Below, piece after piece: positions 1 to 9,534 of a stretch of DNA of 64,000 nt. This DNA comes from Trichomonas vaginalis G3 (Eukaryota; Parabasalia; Trichomonadida; Trichomonadidae). The notes beneath the pieces were generated by a model that was not told the origin of the DNA, ran no database searches, and worked only from the letters and a program-made list of their open reading frames with translations. Position numbers and translations under genes: made by a program. The DNA is taken from contig NC_067207.1 in NCBI RefSeq assembly GCF_026262505.1, positions 11,500,082-11,564,081 on the forward strand. Reading direction: 5' to 3'. Position 1 is the first letter of the stretch; every line of letters starts with the position of its first letter.

Positions 1-664
1 CATACTGTACGGTTTGGTTCTGCAACTGTAAAAGTTTTTCTGCCTTTACATTTGCTTCAACTTCTTTTTTATACTCATCGCTATCCATATATGTCTTCAG
101 GGCTTTTTGTTTTATCTCTTCATCTTTCAGTACTTTATATTGAGTAGTATGGTTTTTCAAATTTATGACATCTTGTTCCATTTTTGCTACTTCTGCTGCT
201 TTTTCTGACACTTTTTTCGCATATTCCTCTGTACTTAGTTCTTTCAGTTGTTCTTCTTTCTTCTTTTTCTCTACGTTTAACTCATTGAGTTTCTTTGTGT
301 GTCTGTCATATTCTAGTTTCTTTTCGTTTTCACTTATTTGCTTCTGTATGTCTATGTTTGACTTTTTGACATCTGTTATTTGATTTTTGAGTGAACTCAA
401 ATTCATTTGACTTTGAGGGTTATAGGCTGTTCCGTCTGCAGCTCCACCATAGCCTGCCATTTTCGCTAAAAGTGCCGCTCTTAAACCTCCACTCTGTGCA
501 CCAACAACTCGGTTTAAAAGCATAGGATTGCTTGACATTTGTTGCAACATAGTGGGGTCATTCAGCATTTGTTGTTGCAACTGTTGTTGTGGTGTCAGTC
601 TTACTATTGGATGTTTCAATGCTCTCTTCCTCTTACGTATATTCTTACGTAGCTTACGTGGCAT
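1..664 (-). CDS. Partial Polinton-type basic/coiled-coil protein (window edge)
   Basis: The minus strand is open from an ATG at 664 to the left edge of the window, about 221 codons, so the C-terminus is missing. The N-terminal 30 residues are very basic (MPRKLRKNIRKRKRALKH), followed by a Gln-rich stretch, a Gly/Ala-rich segment around residues 55-75 and a long Lys/Glu coiled-coil region from about residue 95 onward. This composition is typical of small virion or core-type proteins in trichomonad Mavericks, and its base and codon style matches the genes of the two Mavericks further right. No homologue was recognised in Maverick A or B. Function is not known. The assignment to a third Polinton remnant is inference from style and from the GC-rich hairpin that follows. 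Confidence 0.5.
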   Translation of the reverse strand, partial: MPRKLRKNIRKRKRALKHPIVRLTPQQQLQQQMLNDPTMLQQMSSNPMLLNRVVGAQSGGLRAALLAKMAGYGGAADGTAYNPQSQMNLSSLKNQITDVKKSNIDIQKQISENEKKLEYDRHTKKLNELNVEKKKKEEQLKELSTEEYAKKVSEKAAEVAKMEQDVINLKNHTTQYKVLKDEEIKQKALKTYMDSDEYKKEVEANVKAEKLLQLQNQTVQY

Positions 665-705
665 TTTAAGTGAAGTTAAAAAGCGGTTTTATACTAAACA
701 TCTTC

Positions 706-738
706 GGGGCTAGAGGGCACGAAGTGCCTGGAAGCCCC
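706..738. other. GC-rich imperfect hairpin
   Basis: GGGGCT (706-711) pairs with AGCCCC (733-738), and inside it GGCAC (716-720) pairs with GTGCC (724-728). It is conspicuous in AT-rich surroundings and lies between the 5' end of the Polinton-type gene and a T run, so it may mark the edge of that remnant. Similar short GC-rich stem-loops occur inside Maverick A at 18577 and 34818. Confidence 0.5.
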
Positions 739-744
739 AATACT

Positions 745-974
745 TTTTTTTTTACCACCCTCGAATATACACAACGAAAACAAGAAAACTCTTCTTCAAC
801 CCAAAGTTTTCTGTGAAAGCATTATTTCTTGATATAGAAGAAAAATGTTGCCACGAATGTGAAGAGCTCACTGTTGCATACAAATTATTTCAACACATAC
901 TTCAATGTCCAAACTTTTTTGCTTGTGTAAAAGCCATCTTATCCTGTGAAATACTTTTAAAAAGGTTTATATGA
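745..974 (+). pseudogene. C-terminal fragment of an unrecognised (host?) gene
   Basis: An open frame without its own ATG start runs from the T tract at about 744 to a TGA at 972-974. The translation has a gene-like composition, with cysteine- and leucine-rich helical stretches (for example EEKCCHECEELTVAYKLF). It begins where the Polinton-type sequence ends. The simplest reading is the 3' end of a host gene that was cut by the insertion at the left edge. The family was not recognised. An ORF on the opposite strand (902-1144) is less convincing. Confidence 0.4.
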
Positions 975-1165
975 GCTATGTTGATGATAAATAGCAACAA
1001 ATTCATTCTAATGACATCAAGAAAAAAATATTTAGAAGGATTTGCTTCATTATTAGGAAATGGTGCAAAATGATAAAATGCATAAAAAATAAAAAAGGAT
1101 AAATAACATTTATATATCAACAAAACAATAAACATATTAAACATGATAATTTTGACAATCTGTTC

Positions 1166-2716
1166 CTAAAACGTAGAGTACTTTGAAACTTTGACAATGG
1201 GTGCCAGTGATGTACTTTGTGCAGTTTCAGTAAAAAGTTTGGACAACTCACCGAGTTTTTCGGACAAATAAACATCTCTATCTCTAACTGCAGCAGCACG
1301 TGCAATAGAGGCCCATGATTTGAGTTTTTCTTTGGAATTATTCAAGTCTTCCTGTTTCTTCCTATTTGCCGAGCGACCCATAAGCCTAGAAATGGATGTC
1401 ATTGAATCTTCTGCAGCAATTCTTACAGTATTTGACCAATGGTTACGTGCATTCTCAATGTGTACTAGTAAAAATGGTAATATTTTTGTCGAAGCCTGCG
1501 AAATAAGCTCCATTAACACAGGAGAGATAATTATCTTATTTGCCTTTTCTGCAACCTTAAAGGATGGTGAATCACAAAGTGATCCTATGATCTTGAACGC
1601 CCTTCCGAGTAATCTGTAATCGATATTTCGTGCAAATTCAAGAGATTGAACAAGAAAATCGAGCATCATCTCTTCTTTCGCAGGTTTCGATATAGGCCAG
1701 ATATTAATAATAAGGCGAACAAACTCATTCGTATTGGAATAGTTGTTTGTAAAGAACATTTTCAGCAATTGTAATAATGGGAAATAAAAAACACCAAAAT
1801 GCTCATGGCGTATCAATGGCAAGAAATGGCTATGGTAATAGGGCTTAATAATGTCTTTCAAATTGTTATTCGACTGCTGACATGAATAAATTATTGAAAG
1901 AGCAGAGTAAATGCCACATGGATCAGGGTCGAAGTAATCAGAGATAAGAATACGAATAAGTTTGGGGAATATCTCAGGAAATAGTTTTGGTTTCGCAGTA
2001 AGAACATTGACGTAAAATTGAATTATCAATTCTCTTTCTCTTTTATCTTTTGAACTCAATACTGGTAGTAACTGAACCAGAAGATCTATGTTAAAGCCTT
2101 TGTATTTTGGCATATCACGATACAATGTATTTAACATGCGATAAATATATTCCATGTGCTCAAAATCGAATTCTTTGAATGCACCAACATCAGGATTAAA
2201 TAAAGTAAGTTCATCAAGTTTGTTCAAAGGTCTAAGTAAATTGATTTTGATTACATCAAGGATTGTATCCTTTATTTCATCATCTGATATCGAGTTTAAC
2301 CCAAGAGTAGTGAACGAGTTATTAATTTCGATGAGTGTATGTTTCTTAATATCTTTTGCTTGGCGATCGTTGCAAGGATTTTCGAAATCGCACAACTGTT
2401 TGCATAAGTCCAGTTTCTTTAGAAGTATTGATTTAAATTGTGAATCATTTGGCTTAGGTATTGGTGGTAATTTTGGTAATTGTAGAGAGCGAGTCGTTTT
2501 TTGAAGAAGGACTCCTACACGAGGTGAATCGAAATTACCTAAATCAGCGTCTGGCAATTGATCAGTATCTACAGCTTTTAACTTCGGAACCTCATTCTCA
2601 GGTAAAGGAGACAATTGTGATCTACTCGCACTATAAACTCGTCTAAGAGTTCTAGAAACAGTAGTCGGAGTATATAATGAAAGGGAACTTTTGCCTTTTG
2701 GGTATCTTATTAACAT
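1166..2716 (-). CDS. PP2A regulatory subunit B, B56 (B') family
   Basis: This 516-residue protein is the regulatory B56-type subunit that directs protein phosphatase 2A to its substrates. B56 hallmarks are visible: a CDF..P..D...K..K...L.E segment near the start of the HEAT-like core, the conserved DKRERELI..FY stretch in the middle, and a long run of amphipathic helices ending with HW...VR..A. The first 75 or so residues are a low-complexity Ser/Thr/Pro/Arg tail, as is usual for this family, and the C-terminal tail is short. The start chosen is the first ATG in the frame (2716, MLIRYPKG); the frame stays open upstream but has no other ATG. It is a single-exon host gene, with its 3' end 190 bp from a gene fragment. 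Alternatives are unlikely. Confidence 0.85.
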   Translation of the reverse strand: MLIRYPKGKSSLSLYTPTTVSRTLRRVYSASRSQLSPLPENEVPKLKAVDTDQLPDADLGNFDSPRVGVLLQKTTRSLQLPKLPPIPKPNDSQFKSILLKKLDLCKQLCDFENPCNDRQAKDIKKHTLIEINNSFTTLGLNSISDDEIKDTILDVIKINLLRPLNKLDELTLFNPDVGAFKEFDFEHMEYIYRMLNTLYRDMPKYKGFNIDLLVQLLPVLSSKDKRERELIIQFYVNVLTAKPKLFPEIFPKLIRILISDYFDPDPCGIYSALSIIYSCQQSNNNLKDIIKPYYHSHFLPLIRHEHFGVFYFPLLQLLKMFFTNNYSNTNEFVRLIINIWPISKPAKEEMMLDFLVQSLEFARNIDYRLLGRAFKIIGSLCDSPSFKVAEKANKIIISPVLMELISQASTKILPFLLVHIENARNHWSNTVRIAAEDSMTSISRLMGRSANRKKQEDLNNSKEKLKSWASIARAAAVRDRDVYLSEKLGELSKLFTETAQSTSLAPIVKVSKYSTF

Positions 2717-2782
2717 GAATAATCTATATAAAAAAATTGCTGAAAAGTGTGAAGATTTCAGAACTTTACTTCTATTATTCAA

Positions 2783-3774
2783 TTCTATATTTTATTTTTT
2801 TAGATCGAAATAATGCTTGTATGTATCTAATAAAAATAAATGAACTCGGCAATATTTTTGATCACACAATTGAATTTTTGAGATGACATTCAATTAGAGA
2901 ACATTGAATGAATAATAAGTATAGATATTAGCTGCATGTATTTTCACAAAAGTATTACATTGACACTTTTAGAAAACCAACGTGCAAGCTTGATTTTTGT
3001 TTTTATCTGAAATCTCACGTTATCCCTCAACCGTTTGCTTCCATATTCCTAAGGTAAAATGCTATTTAAACCCGTCATTTACAAAACATTTTGTTTTACA
3101 GTATGAAAAATCATGTTTATTATCCAATACAATCGACGACGAAAAAAAGATTAACGATTTCTTGGTCGTTGTCTCTAAAACCTTTGGGCATCATTACGAA
3201 ATGAATGATAAGATGCCATATATTCAAAACTATTCGGAAAAAAGACAAAAGTTGAATTCATTACGTGATCATATAGAATGATTCAAAGCTATGAATTAAA
3301 TTTAGGTAAAAATATAGATCTATACTTTCATTCTACTTTGGTTGTTAGCTTACACAATTCTTTCAATTATTCTTAGAGAATTATTGAGTTATATAAGCCA
3401 GCATTGATCTGCTGAACATGAAAATAATAGAATCATATACAATTCTTTAGGAAAACAAATATATATTCTGAGTATCGAATGACTTTCACTTAAAATACGT
3501 TTTATTAATTTATATGACGCAAAAATATTATATAACTCATGTTTTAAGCATGATCATGCAGCTTCAAAAAATCGTTTTCTCACATAGCCTTAATCCAGAA
3601 TAAGATAAGGATTAGAACTCACAAGCAAAACATCTTGACGATACAGACGGTTTGTCCGGAAAATTCTTTGCAATTTAAGGTTATTCGTTATCTTCTAAAA
3701 TAAATTATCCATTCATTGACACGAAGCAAGGATATCACATATCATTCAATTTTTTAGGAATTTCTTTCAAATAA
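2783..3774. other. Intergenic region with a short coding-like remnant
   Basis: There is no complete gene here. A frame from 3000 to 3281 (plus) lacks an in-frame ATG near its start but has a coding-like composition, including KKINDFLVVVSKTFGHHYEMND. It also contains a GTAAAA...TTTTACAG stretch (3053-3101) that could be read as an intron, though it lacks the ACTAACACACAG box known from trichomonad introns. I cannot tell a decayed host gene from chance. Just before the apyrase gene, TCATT at 3742-3746 resembles the trichomonad initiator element (TCA-pyrimidine-T/A). Confidence 0.3.
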
Positions 3775-5082
3775 ATGCTTCCAATCTTATTTACCATCAT
3801 CTCTTCAAAAACCAAATACGGAATTATGTGTGATGCTGGTAACTCTGGCACACGCGCATTTATTTACACGTGGGAATCTGGCCAACAAATTCCGAATGTT
3901 CATCCTCCACCAGAAATAGCACGTTCATATAGGATCAAACTTCCAATTCCAATAGCAACTGCAGTTACAAACATTAATGCAATAGAAACTATATTTAGCC
4001 AGATATTAAATTTTTGTAATGGAAAAATTCCAGAAGAATACATTGAAAAGACAAGATTTTTCGTTTTTGCATCTGCAGGAATGAGATTACTACCGCAAAA
4101 AGATCAGACAATGATTTTAGATAAAACATATGATTATTTACGTGAGCACAGTCCATACAAACTAAAGAGGCGATACATTAGAGTTATAAGTGGCATTGAG
4201 GAAGGTGTCTATGCTTGGATTTCTGTAAATTATCTTTTAGGTAATTTAGAAAACAACACACATACAGTTGGAGCTCTTGATATGGGTGGAGCTCCATTCC
4301 AAATCGCAATAGAAACACCAGAGTCTGTGAAATCTAACTCAATACATAGAGTTTCAGTTGGTCAGAAGTCTATTAACCTATTTGCACACTCATATCTAGG
4401 ATATGGAGTAGATGAAGGGCTTAGGAAAGTATCAAGATCCATATCTGCTGTTCTAGATCAATCTCAAATACAAAATCCTTGTGTTCAAAATGGATATCAT
4501 ACAAAAATAGAATCAATCGATGTGGAAGGGACAGGTAACTTCTCTTCATGCTCAAGATTGATTAATGCCATGCTTTTGAAATCAGTTGAATTCAATTCTA
4601 TATCAGTACCAAATTTAGAGTATATTGATAGATTTGTTGCTATGTCTTCAATATACTATACAAACAAATTCTTCAATTTATCACGATCATCAACACTTAA
4701 AGAGCTTAAAACACAAGCTTTAGATTTTTGCCGGAAAGACTGGTCACTGCTTCCAGATCACATCACAAATATTAGTTATTCTCCAACATACTGCTGGAAA
4801 GGTACCTATCAATACAATGTTCTTTCAAAAGGGTATAAATTTAAAGATTCCAACGTTGTAATCGATAAAGAAAATAAAATCAATGGCGTTGATTTGAGTT
4901 GGACTGTTGGTTCGATGCTTAGCGAGATTACTGAAATAGAAATTGATGATCAAGAAAAATTGACATTTAAAGACTTCTTTATTGCAGCATTGTCTGTTGC
5001 AATTTGTTGTATTTTATTATATATTGCCGGGTTTAAGCGCTTCAATTGGCTTTATATACGAAAAACCCGCAAAATGTTATAA
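3775..5082 (+). CDS. GDA1/CD39-family nucleoside phosphatase (apyrase/NTPDase)
   Basis: A 435-residue enzyme that hydrolyses nucleoside di- and triphosphates, probably at the cell surface or in the secretory pathway. Four apyrase conserved regions are visible: ACR1 CDAGNSGTRAFIY (residues 19-31), ACR2 FASAGMRLLP (about 95-104), ACR3 GIEEGVYAWISVNYLLG (about 140-156, carrying the catalytic glutamate) and ACR4 GALDMGGAPFQIA (about 166-178). ACR1 has Asn where DAGSSGT is usual. A hydrophobic segment at about 400-421 followed by basic residues is a C-terminal membrane anchor. The N-terminus has only a very short hydrophobic stretch. The start is fixed because a TAA in frame lies immediately before the ATG. 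Trichomonads scavenge purines from extracellular nucleotides, which fits an ecto-apyrase; that role is inferred. Confidence 0.9.
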   Translation: MLPILFTIISSKTKYGIMCDAGNSGTRAFIYTWESGQQIPNVHPPPEIARSYRIKLPIPIATAVTNINAIETIFSQILNFCNGKIPEEYIEKTRFFVFASAGMRLLPQKDQTMILDKTYDYLREHSPYKLKRRYIRVISGIEEGVYAWISVNYLLGNLENNTHTVGALDMGGAPFQIAIETPESVKSNSIHRVSVGQKSINLFAHSYLGYGVDEGLRKVSRSISAVLDQSQIQNPCVQNGYHTKIESIDVEGTGNFSSCSRLINAMLLKSVEFNSISVPNLEYIDRFVAMSSIYYTNKFFNLSRSSTLKELKTQALDFCRKDWSLLPDHITNISYSPTYCWKGTYQYNVLSKGYKFKDSNVVIDKENKINGVDLSWTVGSMLSEITEIEIDDQEKLTFKDFFIAALSVAICCILLYIAGFKRFNWLYIRKTRKML

Positions 5083-5456
5083 CTTTGTTTTTTTGTATTT
5101 GTAAACGTAGCCATTTACTTAATCTATGATATTTATGTGTACTAATTTATACTTGCAATGACATTTTCTCATATCAAGTGTTCACATTGAAATTATGCTT
5201 TTGAATCTTATAAATTTATTTGGAGAAACATTTCCACTCACAGGTTATTAAATATATCCAATAGTTTTTAATGGAGGTACCGGTTCAGTTCTCAACAAAT
5301 CCAATAGACATCGGAATAAAATCGATTTATAGCGTCCATTTGACCGAAAATCAATATTCTCACACAGAGGAGCATTTTATTGCAAATCGAAATTACATAA
5401 AAATTATGAGAAAAAATATAAAATAATAAAAAAGGTGACAATTAATTGTTAAACGA
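5083..5456. other. Intergenic, no gene seen
   Basis: 374 bp of AT-rich spacer between the apyrase and the B-box gene. No ORF, hairpin or repeat of note was seen. Confidence 0.6.
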
Positions 5457-7964
5457 ATGAATCTTATACCTGTTGCTCCACACTCAGAGGACTTTGGTCT
5501 TATTGAGTATGAGTTACAACTTCAGCTTAATGCTCCAAAGCTCAAGGTTTCAGAGTGCTATGTCATTTCAAATCCGCATGTTGAAGCATCATATATGAAT
5601 TATTTCAAGACATTAACACCATCCAATGTCGTTGATGTATTTGTTCCAGCCAAAAACATCGATCAGGCGATTGCTGATATCGAAGAGAACGGAATTGCCG
5701 TCAATCCACAAACTGGTTTCCGTTTCAGGGTCGGTTCCTTCGAGGTTGACAAATCCAAGCCAATGATTGAAGTCGTCAGACTTACAATCGCCCTTGGCAA
5801 CACATTAAATCACTTACAGCCATCAACACAACTCAATAGCAATACATTTTCATCTGATGCACCAACAAGTGGTCTCCTTCGTGCAGGTTATCACTCTCTT
5901 TGCATATCTGAAAATCATGACTACATTGTTTTCAATTCTGCTCAAATCAAGACATGCAACTACATCAAATTCAAGGGCGGTTCGAACCTTGACCAACCAC
6001 GCGAGGAGGATGATCTTTGCGAGCAGTGCGGTAGAGAATTAGCTACAATCTGGTGCAAGAACGATAACGCAAAGTTCTGTGCCAAATGTGATGCCGAAGC
6101 TCATGAAACAGCCATTCGCCAACGCCACGTACGTATGACTCTTGCAGAAGCACGTGCTCTTATGGAGTGCTGCCCTCACCATGAGGACACAAGAGTTGAA
6201 TATTTCTGCACTGTTTGCCAAACACCAGTTTGCTTCCAATGCAAGATGATTGGCAGCCACTCAAAGGGTGCTGCTGCTTCCCACCAACTTATTCCAATCA
6301 AACAAGCTTACGAAGAGGCTTTAGAAGCCGCATCTCACAAAGATCCAATCTTTGTTAAGAGAAAACAGGAGATTGACGAGAAGATGCAAGATGCCGATGA
6401 AAGACTCGCTCAAATCATCAGAAACGAAAAAGATGTCGAAGCTGAAATCATGAGATTGGCAAATGCTGCAATTGAAAGAGCCAGACAGCTTGCATGCGAA
6501 AAAGCAGTTACAGTCAGATCTTCCAAGCTCGAATTGGAAAGAAAATCTGCAGAAATGGAAACATTATCGAAATTCCTCGAAATCGAGAAGAAATACTCAG
6601 GACCACTCAGCTTCCTTGCTGCATACGACAGACACTCGATGATTGTCGCAACAATGCAAGGAACAGAAGATTTACCACCAGATCTTACTGTTGAAGGCGA
6701 TCTCTGCGTTTTCGGAAAGCTCGATGTTTGCCCATCAGCTGAGAAGCCACGCCAGAGCTTCATGCGCGATGGATTTGGCGTAAGAAGAGAATCAAATTCT
6801 CCACCAAACCAACCACAGCCACAGAAGTCATCTCCACCACCTCAGCAGATCGTAGAGTCTCCTAAACCAGCCCCTCTTTCTCCTCCAAAGCAGCAAGTCC
6901 AGCCAGCTCCAGCATCTCCACAAAAACAAGAGCCAAAGCAGACTCCAAAGGAGCAGCCGAAGCAAGAGAAGGCACCAGCAAAGGCGGAAAAGCCAAAGCC
7001 AGCAAAGAAGGAAGAAAAACCGGCAAAAACAACAAGAAAAGACGATAAAACAAACAAATCCAAATTAAATGACAAAAATACCAAAGCAGCCGGAAAAACC
7101 ACCGACAAGAAGAAAGGCACAACACAGCGCACAACACCTCCACCACCTCCAAAACAAGAAGAAGATGATGGAGACGTCGATTCCGCTTCAATGACCGAGG
7201 AATCCCAATCACAAGCACGTCCATCGGTTGTTGCAAGAAACATGCCTCCTCCACCAGCCCAGAAACCACTTCCTCCTTCACCGCAGAAGGCCGCTCCTCC
7301 TGAGGAACCTCCGCAGAAGAGGATCAACCCAATCCTCTACAAGCAGATCCCAGAGCCACCATCAATTGTTGAGATGGCCAGGAGAAAGGAAGCAAAGAAT
7401 AAGTCAAGAGGCATTGAGTTGTCATTCCAGCCATTCGAAGGCAGTGAAGTTATCTCGAACGCAAGCAGTGCAACAGCTCTCTACTTGTGCTTCCCATTCA
7501 AGAACATGCCGCAGACACATCTCCTCTTCTCATCGATAAGAGATGGAAGAAGCATCGAGAGAATGCATCAACTCATCGATAACATCGGAATCACTTGCGT
7601 TTTGGTAAAGAAAGATGACCTCATTTTCGGAGGTTTCGCAGCTGCAAAGTGGAATTCTGATGGAGAAGCATTCGGAAACCAGACTTCTTCCTTCTTGTTC
7701 TCCATTTCTTTGGACGCATACATCCCGTACAGACCACACATCGCTGATGCTTGCAACTTATACGCAACAAAGGACACTTTGACATTCGGAAGATATGACT
7801 TAGTTTTGGCTGATGATTTCGACAACTGCTCAGCTGTGATTGAGAACTCCTATGGCGTTGGATTTGACCCAGGAAGCACTGAAGCACAGACATTCCTCGC
7901 TGGAGAACCAACATTCAAGGCTGATGCTGTCGAAGTTTGGGGCTTCTTTACAATTGATCAGTAA
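5457..7964 (+). CDS. B-box zinc finger, coiled-coil and TLDc domain protein
   Basis: An 835-residue protein. Residues 1-185 form an unassigned N-terminal domain. A first B-box-like zinc finger (CEQCGRELATIWCKNDNAKF onward, about 188-215) and a second (CCPHHEDTRVEYFCTVCQ onward, about 240-275) are followed by a coiled coil at about 290-385, as in TRIM-type proteins but without a RING. A Pro/Lys/Glu-rich low-complexity linker spans about 440-640. The last 180 residues are a TLDc domain, with the GGFAAAKW motif, a serine-rich SFLFS strand, FGRYDLVLADDF, and the terminal FLAGEPTF..DAVEVWGF. TLDc domains occur in oxidation-resistance proteins and V-ATPase interactors; the B-boxes suggest protein-protein contacts. 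Codon use is more GC-rich than the neighbours, consistent with a well-expressed host gene. The exact role is unknown. Confidence 0.85.
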   Translation: MNLIPVAPHSEDFGLIEYELQLQLNAPKLKVSECYVISNPHVEASYMNYFKTLTPSNVVDVFVPAKNIDQAIADIEENGIAVNPQTGFRFRVGSFEVDKSKPMIEVVRLTIALGNTLNHLQPSTQLNSNTFSSDAPTSGLLRAGYHSLCISENHDYIVFNSAQIKTCNYIKFKGGSNLDQPREEDDLCEQCGRELATIWCKNDNAKFCAKCDAEAHETAIRQRHVRMTLAEARALMECCPHHEDTRVEYFCTVCQTPVCFQCKMIGSHSKGAAASHQLIPIKQAYEEALEAASHKDPIFVKRKQEIDEKMQDADERLAQIIRNEKDVEAEIMRLANAAIERARQLACEKAVTVRSSKLELERKSAEMETLSKFLEIEKKYSGPLSFLAAYDRHSMIVATMQGTEDLPPDLTVEGDLCVFGKLDVCPSAEKPRQSFMRDGFGVRRESNSPPNQPQPQKSSPPPQQIVESPKPAPLSPPKQQVQPAPASPQKQEPKQTPKEQPKQEKAPAKAEKPKPAKKEEKPAKTTRKDDKTNKSKLNDKNTKAAGKTTDKKKGTTQRTTPPPPPKQEEDDGDVDSASMTEESQSQARPSVVARNMPPPPAQKPLPPSPQKAAPPEEPPQKRINPILYKQIPEPPSIVEMARRKEAKNKSRGIELSFQPFEGSEVISNASSATALYLCFPFKNMPQTHLLFSSIRDGRSIERMHQLIDNIGITCVLVKKDDLIFGGFAAAKWNSDGEAFGNQTSSFLFSISLDAYIPYRPHIADACNLYATKDTLTFGRYDLVLADDFDNCSAVIENSYGVGFDPGSTEAQTFLAGEPTFKADAVEVWGFFTIDQ

Positions 7965-8676
7965 TTTTTTTTTTGAATTCCTACTTTATTTTATTTTATT
8001 TTTATTCCTTTTTTATGTCATTCATCAATTATGTAAATAGTGCACCATGATGTGTTTTAAATATGTTTTAAAAGTTAGAATGAATCGAATTAAAAATAAT
8101 TCCAAATTCTTGTAAATTGTAATGAAAACATTAAATTTATATTTTGATTTTGTATTAACTCCAAAGTGGCATCACAACATGTTCAATAACTCCAAGATGG
8201 CATTGCGATATTGTATGTAAATGACAATATTTTTGGATTATTATTTGATTTTTTAAAATAAGGGTTCTTAGTTAAATAGTTGATGAAGTTAGGTGAAAAT
8301 GTAATATATTTTTGGTTGAATACTCATTAGATTGCAAGAAATTGATGATATCATTAAGACAGATAATTGATAGACTTACATATCGCTTTATTCGTTTTTG
8401 TTGATATTTATTATTATTCATGAACTATATAATAATTCCCTATAAAAACATTTCTCTCAATAATTGAATAAAATTATCCAAGATTAATTTTGTATTGAAT
8501 TAAAAATTGTTGATGACTAGTTAAATATCTAATACACTTCACGATCAACACAAAATTTTATGATAGGTTTCAATTTTGAAGTATGAGGTTTTTTTATCCA
8601 GGATGAAATTCAGTAATATTAATTTACAGCATGCGGATATCAAATAGTAAATTTTGAAAGAGTAAAATCTGAAAAA
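7965..8676. other. Intergenic, no gene seen
   Basis: About 710 bp of AT-rich spacer. The only structure seen is a short imperfect direct repeat (AACTCCAA..TGGCAT) at about 8158 and 8189. There is no convincing ORF. Confidence 0.6.
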
Positions 8677-9534
8677 ATGCGTACGATCATAAAAAAAAAT
8701 TTTCCCTCATCCATTTCAATGTTTTTCTTGTTTCGCTTCGCATCTTCAATCAGTGTTTGTGTTTCATCACAAAAAAGACAATGCCCAACTGGATATGAAC
8801 AATGGAACAACCAATATGGCATTACAGAACTTCTTGTTTACAATTCTACGTTCAATTTAGATCTTGATCACATAAATATGCACAATATATCACTTGTTTT
8901 AGGAAAAACAAATATCACACTAACTACAACATCTAATGAATCACAGATAATTGAGAATTTAACACTTTCAAACGCCGAATTTTCAAACCAATCAGCAATC
9001 ATAATTAATGGCAACATAACAGTCGCTAACACTAATTCACAATCATACGCATCACTTATTGGTGGCACTTATGGAAATATAACTGGTGTTGTTTTCAATA
9101 TTTCAGCCGAATTTATTCCTGGATCTTTTATATATCGTACAATGACAGATTATATATTATCATTCAGAACAATACCTAAAAACGTTCCTACAATTGTCTT
9201 TCAACAGAGATATGAACAAGGAATCCCAAGATACCTCGAAACATTCTTCTATGGAAGTAAGAGCGATGTAGCAGCATTAGAAAAGAGAATTTCAGAGATA
9301 TTCAGGTACGAAAAGAATGTAGATGATCATCCATTCTGGATTCACCACGAATTGACATCAAAATACCTTGATGTTTATCTTACAAACATAGATTTGTTCA
9401 TGAGGTACTTACTTTACTTTTCTGCTATCAGTGCTGGTTTATTGTGTGCCGTTTTCATTGTTTTCTTGGTTTATTACTGTAAACATACAAGAGGCAAGAA
9501 GGAGGCACCAAGTGCTTATCTTGCAATCCCATAA
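8677..9534 (+). CDS. Secreted single-pass membrane glycoprotein, unknown function
   Basis: A 285-residue protein. The N-terminus (residues 1-30) is basic and then hydrophobic, MRTIIKKNFPSSISMFFLFRF, consistent with a signal peptide. The ectodomain is rich in Asn-X-Ser/Thr sites, with many at about residues 50-150 (for example NSTF, NISL, NITL), and has several short beta-like repeats. One strong membrane span lies at about 245-268 (SAGLLCAVFIVFLVYYC), followed by a short basic cytoplasmic tail. This type I topology resembles the many surface proteins of trichomonads, but no named family was recognised. The downstream A+T-rich 3' region contains AATAAA-like signals near 9616. Confidence 0.65.
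   Translation: MRTIIKKNFPSSISMFFLFRFASSISVCVSSQKRQCPTGYEQWNNQYGITELLVYNSTFNLDLDHINMHNISLVLGKTNITLTTTSNESQIIENLTLSNAEFSNQSAIIINGNITVANTNSQSYASLIGGTYGNITGVVFNISAEFIPGSFIYRTMTDYILSFRTIPKNVPTIVFQQRYEQGIPRYLETFFYGSKSDVAALEKRISEIFRYEKNVDDHPFWIHHELTSKYLDVYLTNIDLFMRYLLYFSAISAGLLCAVFIVFLVYYCKHTRGKKEAPSAYLAIP

Noticed and set aside
902-1144. Minus-strand 80-codon ORF
   Set aside because: AT-rich hydrophobic translation overlapping the more convincing plus-strand fragment at 745-974; no homology-like features.
3053-3101. Spliceosomal intron
   Set aside because: It has GT...AG ends, but lacks the conserved 5' GTATGT and 3' ACTAACACACAG known for trichomonad introns, and the surrounding frame has no start.
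6842-7327. Long minus-strand ORFs inside the B-box/TLDc gene
   Set aside because: They are shadows of the Pro/Lys-rich linker (CCA/AAG codons give Gly/Leu/Phe/Trp-rich antisense frames) and have no motif or context.
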